This document shows, piece after piece, positions 1 to 12,800 of a stretch of DNA of 64,000 bases. The DNA comes from Monarcha castaneiventris obscurior (Eukaryota > Chordata > Aves > Passeriformes > Monarchidae). The position numbers were made by a program, and so were the translations under genes. The notes beneath the pieces were generated by a model. That model ran no database searches, was not told the DNA's origin, and worked only from the letters and a program-made list of their open reading frames with translations. Position 1 is the stretch's first letter. Every line of letters starts with the position of its first letter. The stretch covers positions 6,292,001 through 6,356,000 of the forward strand of contig JAMPIT010000890.1 of NCBI GenBank assembly GCA_026261815.1, in the 5' to 3' direction.

Positions 1-3000
1 AATACAGTAAGGCAAAGCCATTTCTCACGAATGGCAGCAGTACAGAACTGGCAAATCCATGTTCTTACAGCTGGGATTAGGTGCATCTTCCATTTGGGCA
101 AAACAATTACATGCAAGATGTAGTTGGAGTCACTTGGAGTAGTTTCAGGGAAAAAAAAATGTTGTTTAAATATGCATTTTTCAGTGACACTGAAGCAGTT
201 AAAAAGATTTACTCATTTGGATGAAAAGATTTTGAGGTTCAGAACAATCTGGCTCTCTCTAATAATTTCTGACCAGTAGGAGGGAAGAACAACCTTGACT
301 AGAACACCTACAGATTCCTAAAGAAGCAATTTCAATATTAAAATATTCAAAAGCTCTTGTTTGCTAATGTAGAATGTATAAAATCCTGAAAGCTCAGTAA
401 CTGTCACAAAAATATAATCACGGTCTTTCAGACAGTTCTATCCAGAGATACATTTAAAAGTTTATAATGACAAAAAGAAACCTAACTCCTATTCTACAAT
501 CCTTCTTTATTGTCTGAAGTTCTTGGGGTGATTGGCCTTTCATTGCTTTTGAAATGTTACACGGTATTTCTTCTCATACAAGAAGCCAAATTGTTCTCAG
601 TCTTTTTCATTTCAGGGCTTCATTAATTAGGTTTCTGAAACATCTGTCAGCATAACCTCCTTCTTTCACAAACTTTCAGGTTTCCAGAAAAGTTCCTATT
701 TATTATGACATTTTTAATACTCAGTCTCAGTCCTTGAGCTAAATTATCAGTCTTTTTTTACAATCATTTTGTTACTGAAAAATATTCTTGTGACACTTTT
801 CTCTCAAAGCTGAATCATTTTGAGAAACAGTAGAATTACTGGAAACTTGGAATTAGACAAGTAAACAAAAAAAGAAAAATAAAGACTTTATTTATTTCAT
901 TAAAGCTGTTGTTCAGTGCTAGGTTTTTTCAAGCTTGAAATGTTTGAAAAATGAAGCAAAATTTAGGAGGTGAGGGGAAGAAAGCATGCTCATCAGAATG
1001 AAATATTATCTTTTTTTTTCTTTAATTGTTTCTCTTGTAAAGACTCTTCTGCCCCCAGACTACTACCTTTCCCAGTAACAACCCTGATAAAAAAGTGACC
1101 CTGCCCCAGCATGGAGATTGTGTTAGTGCCTTCTGTTTTGACCATTATTTCTGACAACCCTGCCTCAGAGCCATGCTCTCCTCACTAGGGGTGTTTAAAA
1201 CAGCACAGGAAATCTATCATATCTAAAGCACTGCAAGAAACTCTTATTCTTTATTTTCATTCCTTATTTACACTTCAGAAGCAGAAAGAAGCCTCACCTG
1301 TGAACAGATCACTTTTCTGCTGGGGCTGGGGTCTGGTCCAGCATGAGAAGCAGTGCTCAGCCAGGCAGTTCTGCTGGCAGCAGGTTTAGTGGAAATGTTG
1401 CTGATTTACTGCCACAAACTGAGCAGGTTCATGTGCTCAGGATTACCACCTCATCAAACCTGCCATCCTCACAGCACTGGAGCCACCACATGCCCTGAAG
1501 TAAAATCTGCCTTTCACCAGGAAATCCAGGGTATGCTGACAGAACCACATCATGGGGAGCCCAGCAACACAACCCCATGTGTGATGCTGACCCATGAGAG
1601 CAGGCTCTCTCACAAACCAGTTGAGCTACCCAGCCCTTTCTCTCATGCCTGAACATGATAGCTGCCCACAGACACAATGGACCTCAATACAGCATCGGGG
1701 CATCTTCCCCTGCACAAGAGGATGGAGCCCATGTGAGCTCAAGGCCTCCCCTCTCTTCTCTTGTTGACTATCAGAAAAAAATGCAGACACAAGCAAGTTT
1801 CATCTCTGTGAGGGTATTATACCACACAGCAACCTGGAACAAGTTTAAAACAACAGGGTGTTAAGTTTGAGCCCCAAGGAAAATGGTACCATGACCTCCA
1901 GAAATGCTTCTGTGGCTTCTCATGAAACACCTGCACTCCTAGTGAAGAAAGCATTTTCCACCTGGCTCTTCCTTGCTGGCACATCCCAGTTTACCCACGC
2001 TTTGTTTTATCACACCAACACTGGCACAGACGCATTTTAACATAAAAAAATGTTCTTCTGCCCAGCACAGTTGTCAAGGAAGAATGCACTAATTTGTGTG
2101 AGGTTTACAATGCACAGGTTTCCCTTGTCCTGCAGCGAGTCAAAAGGAGAGAGGCTTGATGCAGCTTCTATTAGTTAGCATGTGACAACCAATAGTGATA
2201 AGTGATAAGGAGTTTGGCTCCAGAGCCAAGCAAAGCCAAAGCAAAGGACAGACACAGCAGACTCTGAACCATGACAGAACCGATACGTGAGCTCAGGCTG
2301 CCAACAGGCAGCACTTGCTGCTTGGCACACGAGGACAGCAGCGTGTCCCTCAACACCTCTGGAGTCTGAGCTCCAGTTTAACAGCTCCCAGTCAGGAATG
2401 ACTGTGACCAGCTTGCAAACAATGTCAAGACAACCACTGTGTGGTTACATCCAGCTGTCAAAATTATCTTTGATTTAACAAAAAAAAAAGCTGGTGATGC
2501 TGTTCCTAGGCTGACGACTGTCTCTGTAAGGCATTCCTGCAATTTCCATAGCCATCTTGGGGGCAAGGTCAGAGAGACAGACGTGACAAGGAGAGCCCTG
2601 ACATTTAACAGCCTGGGAAGCAACACTGGAGGATTATAGGTAAGATATCAACATGCTTCTCCACGAGAAAAGTTCCTGCTGCAGAAAGCAACTCAGTTCC
2701 ACAGACAGCTTCAAAAACGCTGTAAAATAAAGCCCCTGGTTAGAAACAATGCCCTGTCTTTATATCCAGCTGTAGGAAGTACTCTAAAAGGCTGAAGGTG
2801 CAGTTCATATACAAGGGTAAAATGAAAGAATATTCAGTATCACATCTGCCATCTTCCAGGGCTAGAAATTAAATGGTGGGAAGGGAGAATCCACAGCTGC
2901 CTAGTGAGACTTAATGAGGTTATTGTTAGTTCGACAATCTGATGAGATACATAAATTCTTTCTTTTGGGGGGGTGGTGCGGGGTTTTTTTATATTAATAA

Positions 3001-6000
3001 GAACCCTGGCTTACCTGTGCTATCCCCCAGCAGGAGGCTGGAGTATGTCTGCATTTGAAAGGACAGGGAGGAGGGAATTGACCAGGGTCACACGCTGTGC
3101 GTGTGTGACAGCCACACTCCGCCTTCACAGTGTCCCTCTTTCTCTGCAGAACTGCAGACAAGCGTGGTCATCACTGCCCTGCAAAACACACTGCTCCAGC
3201 TGCTTTCTGATGCAGCTTTCCCCTGAGACCAAACCACATGCAAGCACCAGAGATGCTGTACCTGAGTCCCTCCAGTTTAGAGGTCTTCACGCCTGAGCTC
3301 TTGCTGATATGTCAGCCCCAGGAACAACTGGCTGTGCCTGCAAGTTTCTTTTCAAATAGGAAACCTACTTTGCTGTTGCTGATGTTCATACAGAGGATCT
3401 GGGAGTGTCATTAAAAAAAAAAAAAGCTGATTTTGCATGCAAAAGCACAACAGCCAAGGGGAAAAAAAAAGCTTTTAAAGAGATTTGATCCTTGCCTTTG
3501 TAGGTTTGTGTATTAGTCTCAGGTTTCTAATTGAACATTTGAATTCACAGCATTTAGAGCAAAGCTGACTGACCACTGGTGTCAGCTTGTTGTAAGCACA
3601 GGATACTACCTACCTAGAAAAAAACATGAACTCCATCTTGAAATATTTCTTTCAGAGGACTCCTTTAGCAGACTAATACCCATTTAAACTTAATTACTTG
3701 GTTCTTCATCAAGAATAAAAATACAGCTTTGATGAACAGGGCCAAAAAAATCTAATTTTTCTTTATGTTACTCTCAGAAAACATTTCTGTTTTCAGCTAC
3801 CTGTAGCTCTCAAGGGTAAAAAAAACTCTGTCAGAACAGGAGCATAGCAGCCTTCTGTCTTTCTTTTGCACCGATTACCACCAGGCAAGGATAAAACAAT
3901 TTCTACTTGTTCTGCTTTTATTGTTTTTGTTATTATATGCTAACTACCCCAGCACAGCATTTTAAAACACTGCTAAACACAGAGGGGTTTTTAAGAACTC
4001 TAAAGGCCCCAGGAATGCTACACAGAGAGCCCAGCAGGTCCCCTCTTGTAGGTGATGCACAGGCTGGAGTCACTGCCATTGGCACACTCGGATTGGGAGA
4101 CAGGCTGAGCTCCTCAGGCCCACACCTCAAGCTAGCACTGCTGAGATAGTGATAAAGAAATAGACAACTTCACTGGCAAAATCCTTCAAGGCTGTTTTTT
4201 AATAATGTTCTCTGTGTTGCTAAAGGGCAAGTTCTGAGCCAAAAAGTTAGTGGTTTCCTACTTGATGGCCTTTGGACTTTGAGAGATAAGCATTTCAGAA
4301 TCAGTAGCTTCTCTCATGAATATACTTTTCCAGCTCTCTCTTGCAAAATGCAACCCAGAAAGGCAAAATATTCAGCAGCAGCGTGTGCCTCATCTTCAGT
4401 ACCTGTCAGCACAGTTTACATCTCTCCCTCCTGAAATCCAACAACTGATGGAAACAATGCAGGACAATATAAAAGTGCCAGTGAAGCATCTGTAACCACT
4501 TAAAAATGACAGAACAAGCAGAAAGTTATTAGTAAGACTACTGAAATTCACAAATTAAATTATATATTTTTCCCCTGAGGAAAATGGGAGGTTGAGCATC
4601 ACAAACTATTCCAGAGGAAAAGACCATCTGGGCAGAATTTTGAAAATCACAGAAAGTGCATTAGCATGGATTGGGTGTTTGTCCAGCGGGAGCTTACCAA
4701 AAACTGAAGGCCTCAGGGGGCTCAGTAGACAGGGACCTGGAGGCTGAGCTCTGAAACAACACAAACTGAGATGAAACTCTTTGCAGCAACCAGAAGAGAC
4801 TTGGGTTTGCTGGAATAACACCAACACAGTCGTGTCCTTGATTAAAAGTAACCGAATGAAGCACTTAAAAAAAATGAAATATTGTGAAATTTATAAGAGA
4901 TACTAACATTTTATGGGATAAAAGGCTTAAAGAGTTTTCAGTTTAGTTATCTCATTCAGATGATTTTAGCCTAGAAATTAATAAAATACAGCTATTCACA
5001 CCATACAGCAAAGCAAATTGCATTTTATGCCTTTCCTCCATACACAGTCAGTGAACAGAAGGCAAATCAAGGCATCTGAATCTGGACTGAGAAAAAAACC
5101 TTTCCTTTTCCATGGAATTGCATAACTAAGGTCAGGCTCTCTGAATATCCTTCTAGATGCCCACCACCAGAAACTCACAAGGAACAAAAGCTCTGTTTTC
5201 TGCTCTGCTTTAGTCACTGGGACTAGCAGACCTCTCAGAAGAGGTAGGCAGGGATCCAGCCAAGCTGAACATAATCAGAAGCTGCACCTTAGATTTCAGC
5301 TACAAAAAGCCTTCCTGTAGCTCAGGACTCCCATTAGGCTTAAATTGCTGCCCCATTCTCAGAGCAGTGCACGGGAACACCTGCTACCAGAGAGGGAAGG
5401 GCCGGGCCACCATCCCAACATCAACACTTGCAAACAAGAGTTTTATTATGAGAACATCTGCATGAATTTGTTAGCCCCAGCACATTTATTGACACTCCTT
5501 AGTGGTAACCGAGATCATGATCTGGCCTTTCACTTTCACCACTCACAGTCCAATTAAGAGCAGACACACATACAAAGCAAAAACCTACTTCGGGAACTGA
5601 TTTTTAAAGATGGATATTTATCATTTTTCTGCAGAGTAAATGGCTAGGTTAAGTTTCATTCATGTTTATTAAGGCCTATGAAAGTTGCTGTGTGAGGGAC
5701 AAATACAATTATCTTTACTATGGGAATAAATGTATAATGAAATCCTGGCTTTCCCTTGTTAAAATAACATACTTCACAGTAAGTATAGATTTTGGCAAAG
5801 CAATGTTCCCCTGCCACACAGCACATGTTTAATGAAGTTACTCCTCAGCTGTTACTGAACTGAGCCAAAATGAGATAAGCTGAGTTCGTAAGCACTCCTA
5901 TTCCATTAAAATGGAAACCTCCACTGAAGAAAAATGCTTTACAGTTTCAATTTAGAAACTATGTCGGCTTATTGAAAAGACAATCATTCTATCTTCTCTC

Positions 6001-6715
6001 AAAGTAATTAGAGCAGAAAGTAATCACAGGAGGGAATTAAGTATTTGTGGTCAGATTTCCCATCAGGATCACTCAGAGCAGCTGTATTCATACAACCTCA
6101 TATCCTTCCCTTTGCCTTGTCACAGCCTGGCCAGCAGCAGCTCTGGCACAGGTATATTGAAACAATGCCAATGGCACTTGCATGCCCTGCAATTAATATG
6201 CAAGGATCTAATTTAAATATTTAAAAACTTACATTCTAGGAAGGTAATGAAAAGCCATTTTCTTAACAAAACAAACTATTTTCTCTGGTCTGAACAAATG
6301 ATCCTATTATTACACAGCCCACATGAACACAGACGGGAAGATTTTTTGGTTTCCCAAAAAAAACCCAAGGCTTTTTCGCATGGAAAACCATGTCACTGGA
6401 GCAGTATGAGCTGCAAAATGGAGCTTTAATAGTCAATAAAGACAGACAAAAAGACACTGCCTGCTACCTCATAGCTAGCAGGTTTTCAAATTATGGAATT
6501 CATCTGTCACACTCCACTTAGCATATCTGTATCACTTCGCCAAGTATGCCACCATCAGATGGTTATTTTAATAGTAAACAGATAAATGAATAGTGTAAAG
6601 AGTAATAGAATGGGGAGGAAAAAGAGACAAGAGCATTAAGACTTTTTTCTTTTTCTCTGAAACTGTAGAGTGAAGATTCCTCTTTGACTTATTTTAAAAG
6701 GGAAGAATATAAAAA

Positions 6716-6730
6716 AGAGAGAGAGAGAGA
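6716..6730. repeat. (AG)n microsatellite
   Basis: About seven uninterrupted AG units follow a short A run. It lies in intergenic DNA with no visible gene nearby. Confidence 0.85.
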
Positions 6731-8951
6731 CGTATTTAACATGGTAATTTAATACAGGAGAAATCTTCAAGCTTATTTCAGGGGCACATCTCTAGTGGTG
6801 CTTGCAAGGTGCTTCCCAAGGGTAAACAGAACTTACTGCATCAATTTACATAAAGCAACGGTGGTCCAAACTTAAAGAGTGGCTTGAGACTCATCCCTAA
6901 AAGTTCCAAGCCTTCATCTTTACAGTCTTTGCTCTCCACAGCAGCTGGTAAGCCATGGTCTGCCAAGCAGCTCTCAAGGCTCTTGAGCAGGCAGGCTGTG
7001 CCACTGCACCCACACTTGAGTGGGCAAAATGCACAGGTCTGCTCCAGCACGGGGACTGGGACCTGTGCAAAGGTGGGCTGCCCCTCACCCCAGCTCACAT
7101 TCCTTAGCTTAGCACAGCTGAAGCTGCCGGGAGATTTCAGCAGCCACCGAGTTTTGCTCCAACAAGTTGTTTCCCTCAGTTCCTCCGGCTCCAGCACTAG
7201 CTTGGGCTCCAGAGGCAGCACAAAACACAATTGCATCCTGGAAGCTCAGGGCTGTAACATGTCATGTTTTGTTTTTAACCTGCCTTCAGCTGCTCCTGTG
7301 GGGCACTGCTCCCACACCGTGCAGAGCACAGGGACTGGGGGGAGTGAGGGGAACAAAGAAAGAAGAGCTTTTGCACACAGTTTTCTATGCAAAGCCCCAG
7401 CACACTCTGATACATGCAGCCCACCCAAAAAATCTGCCCCCTTCTAATCTAAATTGCTGCTTCACACATACTGACACATTTTTTAACCACCTCACCAGAA
7501 AAGAACCCTGTGTCTTCTTCCAGTCTTCCCATTCCTTTTCATAAAATATAGTGTACCAATTGCACAAGAGATTATCTGAATTTTGCAAAGATCTTTTGTT
7601 CATTATTTACTAGAAGACGATAGCATACATTCAGAAAGTATAAAAATGTTTTATTCACTATCTTCAGCTGACTCTTATTTTTCCTCTACCCCAGTAATAG
7701 AGTTAATATATTTGTACACATCCTCAATGTAGCATGTCACATTCCACCTGCAGATATATCTTTTTGTCTTTGAAATATCTATGAACTGCATTAAATAATC
7801 ACTGTAAGCCATCTTCTGTTGATAACTTTATCATTTTACTGCCCTGAATTATTCATACAAAGCCAACACCATATCACTATATCATTACAGGAAAGCAATT
7901 AAGGTGGAATGTACGGTTTCAAGAAAATGGAAATCCCTCTATTCTGTTGCACAGAGCAGATTGTTTCTTTTATTTAGGTCAGTGTCAGAAAACATCAGAA
8001 GTTTGCAGAGCTATTTGGGGACAGGGGGGTGTGGAGGGGATACTTGTTTAGTAGGGTTTCCAGTTGCATAGAGGAATAAGGACAGGTTTCTTGGCCCCAG
8101 TGCCTGGCTCCAACAGAGCATTTCTCATCAACACACACATAAAGAAGTAGAGTGCAATTTTTCCCCTGGCCACAGCTGGTGAAACAAAGGCATGGCAGAG
8201 TCTGCCTCCGGTTATACTCACAGCTCCGGCCTGCTGCAAGGTGCCTGCAGTTCCCAAATGCTTGCTCAGAGCACAAACTGGCCTGCCACACAACCATGCC
8301 AGCAAACAAAACCCCAACCTCACCCCAGCAGCTCGAAGTGGCTGGTTTTAAAAATGCAGCAAGTGGTTTCAGGCACCTTAACACCTGTGTATTGCTTTCA
8401 TGTACCTGTGAAAGCCACTGATCCCTTAACACCAGCCTGGAAATTAAAGTCTACACTGTGACTTCCTTCATGGAAGAATCTGAGTCCATCTGAGCACCAA
8501 TCTTGTACCTGTTTGAAACCTGATTTGGTAAAGATATAGTTTTTTCCTTGGCAGGGCACCCCTCGTATGAGATAAGACTATCCAATAACTCTCAGGTTTC
8601 TTTTTTCCTTTTAACAACTCCTGAAACACTGAATGAAGCTTTCTCCAAAATTAATGGATATTGTTGATTTAATGAAAGCCACTGGGAAATGTGTATAGAC
8701 CTTTGGTATAGCTTTTGTATTTAGACCAGATTTAATTCAAACATGCTAGAACAGAAAACAAGAGTTGACCCCACACAGTCTCCCACAGCTGTCATCATGT
8801 CCTGCAACAGCCAGCCTGTGGAAAAAAAAATTATCCTGGGTGGTACTGACAGAAAATGAAAACATACCACAGAGAGACATCTTCCCAAAGCTCCCTGTTC
8901 ATCGTGAAAAGCTTTTGCTATGAGAAAGTATAAATACTATTAGACATACAA

Positions 8952-8999
8952 ACATACATATATATATATATTTGTGTGTGTGTGTATATATATATGTAG
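8952..8999. repeat. Compound (AT)n-(GT)n-(AT)n microsatellite
   Basis: An AT run (about 8,958-8,971) leads into a GT run (about 8,973-8,985) and then a second AT run (about 8,985-8,995). Such compound alternating purine-pyrimidine tracts are usually length-polymorphic. Confidence 0.9.
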
Positions 9000-9132
9000 T
9001 TGGGGGTTTTTCACTTTTTCCAATAATGAGCATTTTCTCACTCTACAGACACCTATTTGTGGAAATAACTGTGAAACACAAAAGGAAAAAGCAGTTAAGC
9101 AAAAATAAGAACAGGGTTCAAATTTTGAGGGG

Positions 9133-9146
9133 AAAAAAAAAAAAAA
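9133..9146. repeat. Poly(A) tract, 14 bases
   Basis: This is an uninterrupted run of 14 A preceded by four G. I see no retroposon body or target-site duplication around it, so it is annotated only as a homopolymer. Confidence 0.85.
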
Positions 9147-9822
9147 GGAAAGAAGTCCCTCTTCTTTGAAAAGCTGAATTGGTTAAAAAAAAGCATAAAG
9201 AAATTCTTCCTGCTTTGCTGCTATCTCCCACGTCAGCAACTGTGCCTTCTCACAGGGACCACAAAACAAACTGGGACTGCATAGTCAAGTAAAAAGACCA
9301 GAACATGCAGCTATTACATATGGAAAGTGAAGTGAAGCCTTTTCCCTCTGCCCAGTGCTGTGCAGCACACAGATGAAACCACAGCCCAAGCTGAATAGCA
9401 AAATGGCGAGGCTGAGCCTCTGTTCAGCATGTCCTTGAGGTCTACAAGACCTGGAATTCCTGCCCACTCGGTAGTGGAAAGTATTGGGCAGAGAGGAACC
9501 ATCCCTGTGAGCAACAATTAGGGAAGAAAAATAAACCCTCCTGCCTTTAGGTAGCTCTGTCCTCCGGCTAATGTGTCCTTTCTTATCAACTGGATACAGC
9601 CCTCATGGATGTACAGTGCAGAAAAATCACCTCTAGCTTTGCAAGAAACCACTTTAGGTTCGATGGAAAGAAAAAAATACCCCTTCTGTCAAGTCACTTT
9701 CTGTGTCATTTGCACAATGAGACAATGGTCGAATAGGCACTATTCGCTTATTCACACTCAGCAACCCAGAGCATAAAACAAACCAGGGAGCTGGCAGGTT
9801 AGCTGAACATAACATGCTGCCT

Positions 9823-9864
9823 AATTTATTATACACAGCTCCCTAATGAGCTGTGAAATAAATT
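9823..9864. repeat. Two-step inverted repeat (hairpin-capable palindrome)
   Basis: Two nested pairs of perfect arms share one centre. The inner arms CACAGCTC (9,834-9,841) and GAGCTGTG (9,848-9,855) flank a 6-base loop, CCTAAT. The outer arms AATTTATT (9,823-9,830) and AATAAATT (9,857-9,864) pair after a 3/1-base internal bulge, giving 16 paired positions. The stem is too short for an ordinary microRNA precursor. It could be a transcription-factor palindrome, a remnant of a small DNA transposon, or chance. Confidence 0.7.
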
Positions 9865-12800
9865 CAGATGTGGCCATTTTAGCAAATTCAGAATAATCTC
9901 TGTCTCTCAAATATCTGAGCTACCGATGCACAGTTTGTTCAGAAATGGAAATGCCACTCCCCTGGCCTGTTGCTGCTGGTTTTCATGTAAGGGGAGCAGC
10001 AACAATTCTGTATCTCTTCTTCACATCACAGAGGTAACAGAACACTTCAGGCGAGCTCGAGTTTCTCTCCTGCCTGGGACTGCACAGTCTCTTTGCACTG
10101 CCCTCACTGCAGGGAGGACATTTTCTAAGAAGTTTGAGACAGCTCAGAAAACATCTTTATCTGAGAATTTTGGTGAGGACTACTCTGGCTACTCTTCCAC
10201 ACAGTTATCATCGCTTTTCTCCATTTAACCAGAAAACCACTTCTCTACTAAGCATACCTTAGTATGAGGTTTTGGGGTTAGAGTTGTTTGTTGGGTTGGG
10301 TTTTTTTCAAAAGCGAGAGGAGCAGATACACATTAAAGGTAGCAAAAAATATAGTGGGTTTGTGCTTAAAGACCCTCAAACAGATCTGATGGCATGCAAC
10401 AGGTAAGATGCTCATATTTGAGCCCAAGGCTGCAAACAACTGTAAAATTACTGCTCTATAAATTTCTCAACCTTCAAGACATTTGTATTCTGTCACACCC
10501 AGTTTTAAGTCTCAGGCAAAGGTGATTTTCAGACTATATTTCATTAGCAAGAAGCCTTCTGGACACTCATTTACAATTTTCCCTTCCTTAATTAAGTCCA
10601 ACTACTTCTAGTTACACCTGTGTGTGCTTCATTAAATCATTTAATTTCCTCCTTGGTATTTAATAGCCTTCAGTTATTTGCAGACCGCTGGGCCCTGTTC
10701 TCACCCTTTAGGTTGGCTAGTGGCCAAAACTAAACTAGCCAGCTCAGATCCTCAGCTGGCATAAATCACTTCAGTACTTTTAATCTTTCTCATACTGTGC
10801 AAGTTGTTCATTCCAAGTCAACGATCTGCTCATCAATTTTTTCTCTTTCAGCTCTGACCTCTCCCTACTGATAACAGAATGCCCAGACTCAGCACAATGT
10901 TCGAGAAATGAGTGCACCAGGATTCTTCTGTAAAGGCAACCCAGATTGCCACTGGCTTTTTCTAAGCAGGTTGCAGGCCCATGTCTAATTCTGGTCTGCT
11001 ATCCAGGTAGTAGACTCTCTGCCTCCTTCAGGATTTTCTTTCCATGCTGTGTAAGTGTCGGTGTCTTTGACAAAAATCACTGGAAAAAAAAATAAAATGT
11101 AATGAAACTAAGGTCATTTCCATATATAATTTTGTAGGTTTTCTCTGCTCCAATGCTTTTGTCTGTCTTGTTGAATCCCAGGTCTGTTTACCTCATTCAG
11201 TAAAACACAAGCTCCGAATGAATCTCCTGGAGTGTGCACCATTTAGGTGTATGGGATTAGCTGCCTCTGAAATGCAGTGGCATAACACCTATCCAAACCT
11301 GCTCACCAGGAGAGATGTAGGGGGCAACTGTGATGCTTACAGATATCTGCAGTGCAGAACTGAAGGAACAAAGCTAAAGTCCTCCAATCTGAATTATCTA
11401 GCAGTGCTAGAGCTGCTGTGCAAACAGAAAACTAGTCCTTGGCTATGCTGCTTGCAGCACATGTCATTCAAAGAATTGCAGGGCTGCCTGGGAGTAATTT
11501 TATGGCTTGCTACTGAAGGAATTGTGCCTACTGCACAGTGCTGTCATGAGGTGCAGAACTGATCTCTCTAATTGGATGTATTGTCCTCAGTAATTTCCCA
11601 GTGACTTCAGTTGAATACTGACAGAAGGAAATAGCTTCAGGCTTGTGTGTCTCTGGGGACTCAGCTTCCCTCACAGCCCAAGGCAGATGTTGCTGTTTCT
11701 GCTGCTCCAGGGACTGTGCTCCTGAGTTTTGCTTCTAAGCATAAATGCAGTCACACAGTCCAGAGTGTTCAGAGGTCATTTTGTGCCACGCAGCTCCTCA
11801 GAAACAGCCTCACTAACAGGCTGCAGATGTGAAGCATGACAAATGGCCATGCTATGAACAGCAATGGTTCCTCACCACAAAGAAGGCAGGCTCACAATGC
11901 TGATAAAAGACATGAAAGGCATTTAACACGCAGCTTTTCAATTGCCTAAGTAGAGTGATTATTTTCCTCAAGAAAGAAAACAATCATGACTGGGGTGTTG
12001 CAAAATAGTGTGAGCTGAACACAAATGCCAGGAAATAGTTTTCGACAGAACTGACACAGCTGAACTAGTGTTTAGCAAACAGGTCAGTAGCTGGGGCTGT
12101 CCCAGAGGGCTGCAAATGTCAACATGGCCAAGTAATTTCTGTGTGAGATGAAGGGAATTACATCCTATCCATTCTCTCGGAATAGCAACATAAGGGACAG
12201 TGGCGTGACTGCCAGCTTCTAGAAAGATGACTGTAGCTTGCTTCTTGCCCTTCCACAATAAAATGGAACACTTTTTGCATCCCATAAGCAATATACATCT
12301 ATCCCACAGAGCAACAGGATGGCTAGCTGAGAATTACCTAAATGCAGGTTAATGAAATAAAAACTGTCTTCTAAGATACACTGGAAATAACACTACCAAA
12401 ACAACAGCCCTTCATGCTCACCAAAGAGCAGTCAGGGAATCAGATGTTCAGATTTGCTAATTAGACAATTCCTTGCTACGTCTTACTAAATAACCAAAAT
12501 TAATCATGACTGCTTTAGAAAATCCTGTTCTTTACCTTCAGATACATCGCACTGAACATTCCCGGTTTCTTGAGGCAGACTGATTAACACGTTAGAAACT
12601 GCAGACTATGAGAAAGCTGTTTCCAAGGCATTCATTCTAGAGACCAGAAATGGCCACATTATTTAAAGCTGCTCTGGAGCTGCTTTAAGCTTCACCATAC
12701 ACACAGGATCTTAACACAGACAACACCAGTGCAGGAAACCAGCAGGCCCCAGACAGATACGGTCTGTACCTTCCTTCCATATGGCCTGCAGATTTTTTCT

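Larger units (their letters stand above)
1..9822. other. Intergenic DNA, no gene recognised
   Basis: I see no exon here that matches a protein family I know. Open frames stay below about 190 codons and lack recognisable domains. The longer ones, near 6,884-7,447 and 7,995-8,432, sit in locally GC-richer stretches where stops are rarer by chance. Many short A or T runs are present. In human, the neighbour on this side of NOA1 is REST; none of its C2H2 zinc-finger repeats are visible. Regulatory elements cannot be excluded from a single sequence. Confidence 0.6.

Noticed and set aside
6884..7447. A 187-codon plus-strand frame
   Set aside because: It has no domain or splice-partner exons, and several overlapping frames of similar length lie on both strands; consistent with chance.
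9823..9864. Reading the nested palindrome as a microRNA precursor
   Set aside because: The stem is about 16 bp with a bulge and a 6-base loop, shorter than typical precursors; kept only as an inverted repeat.
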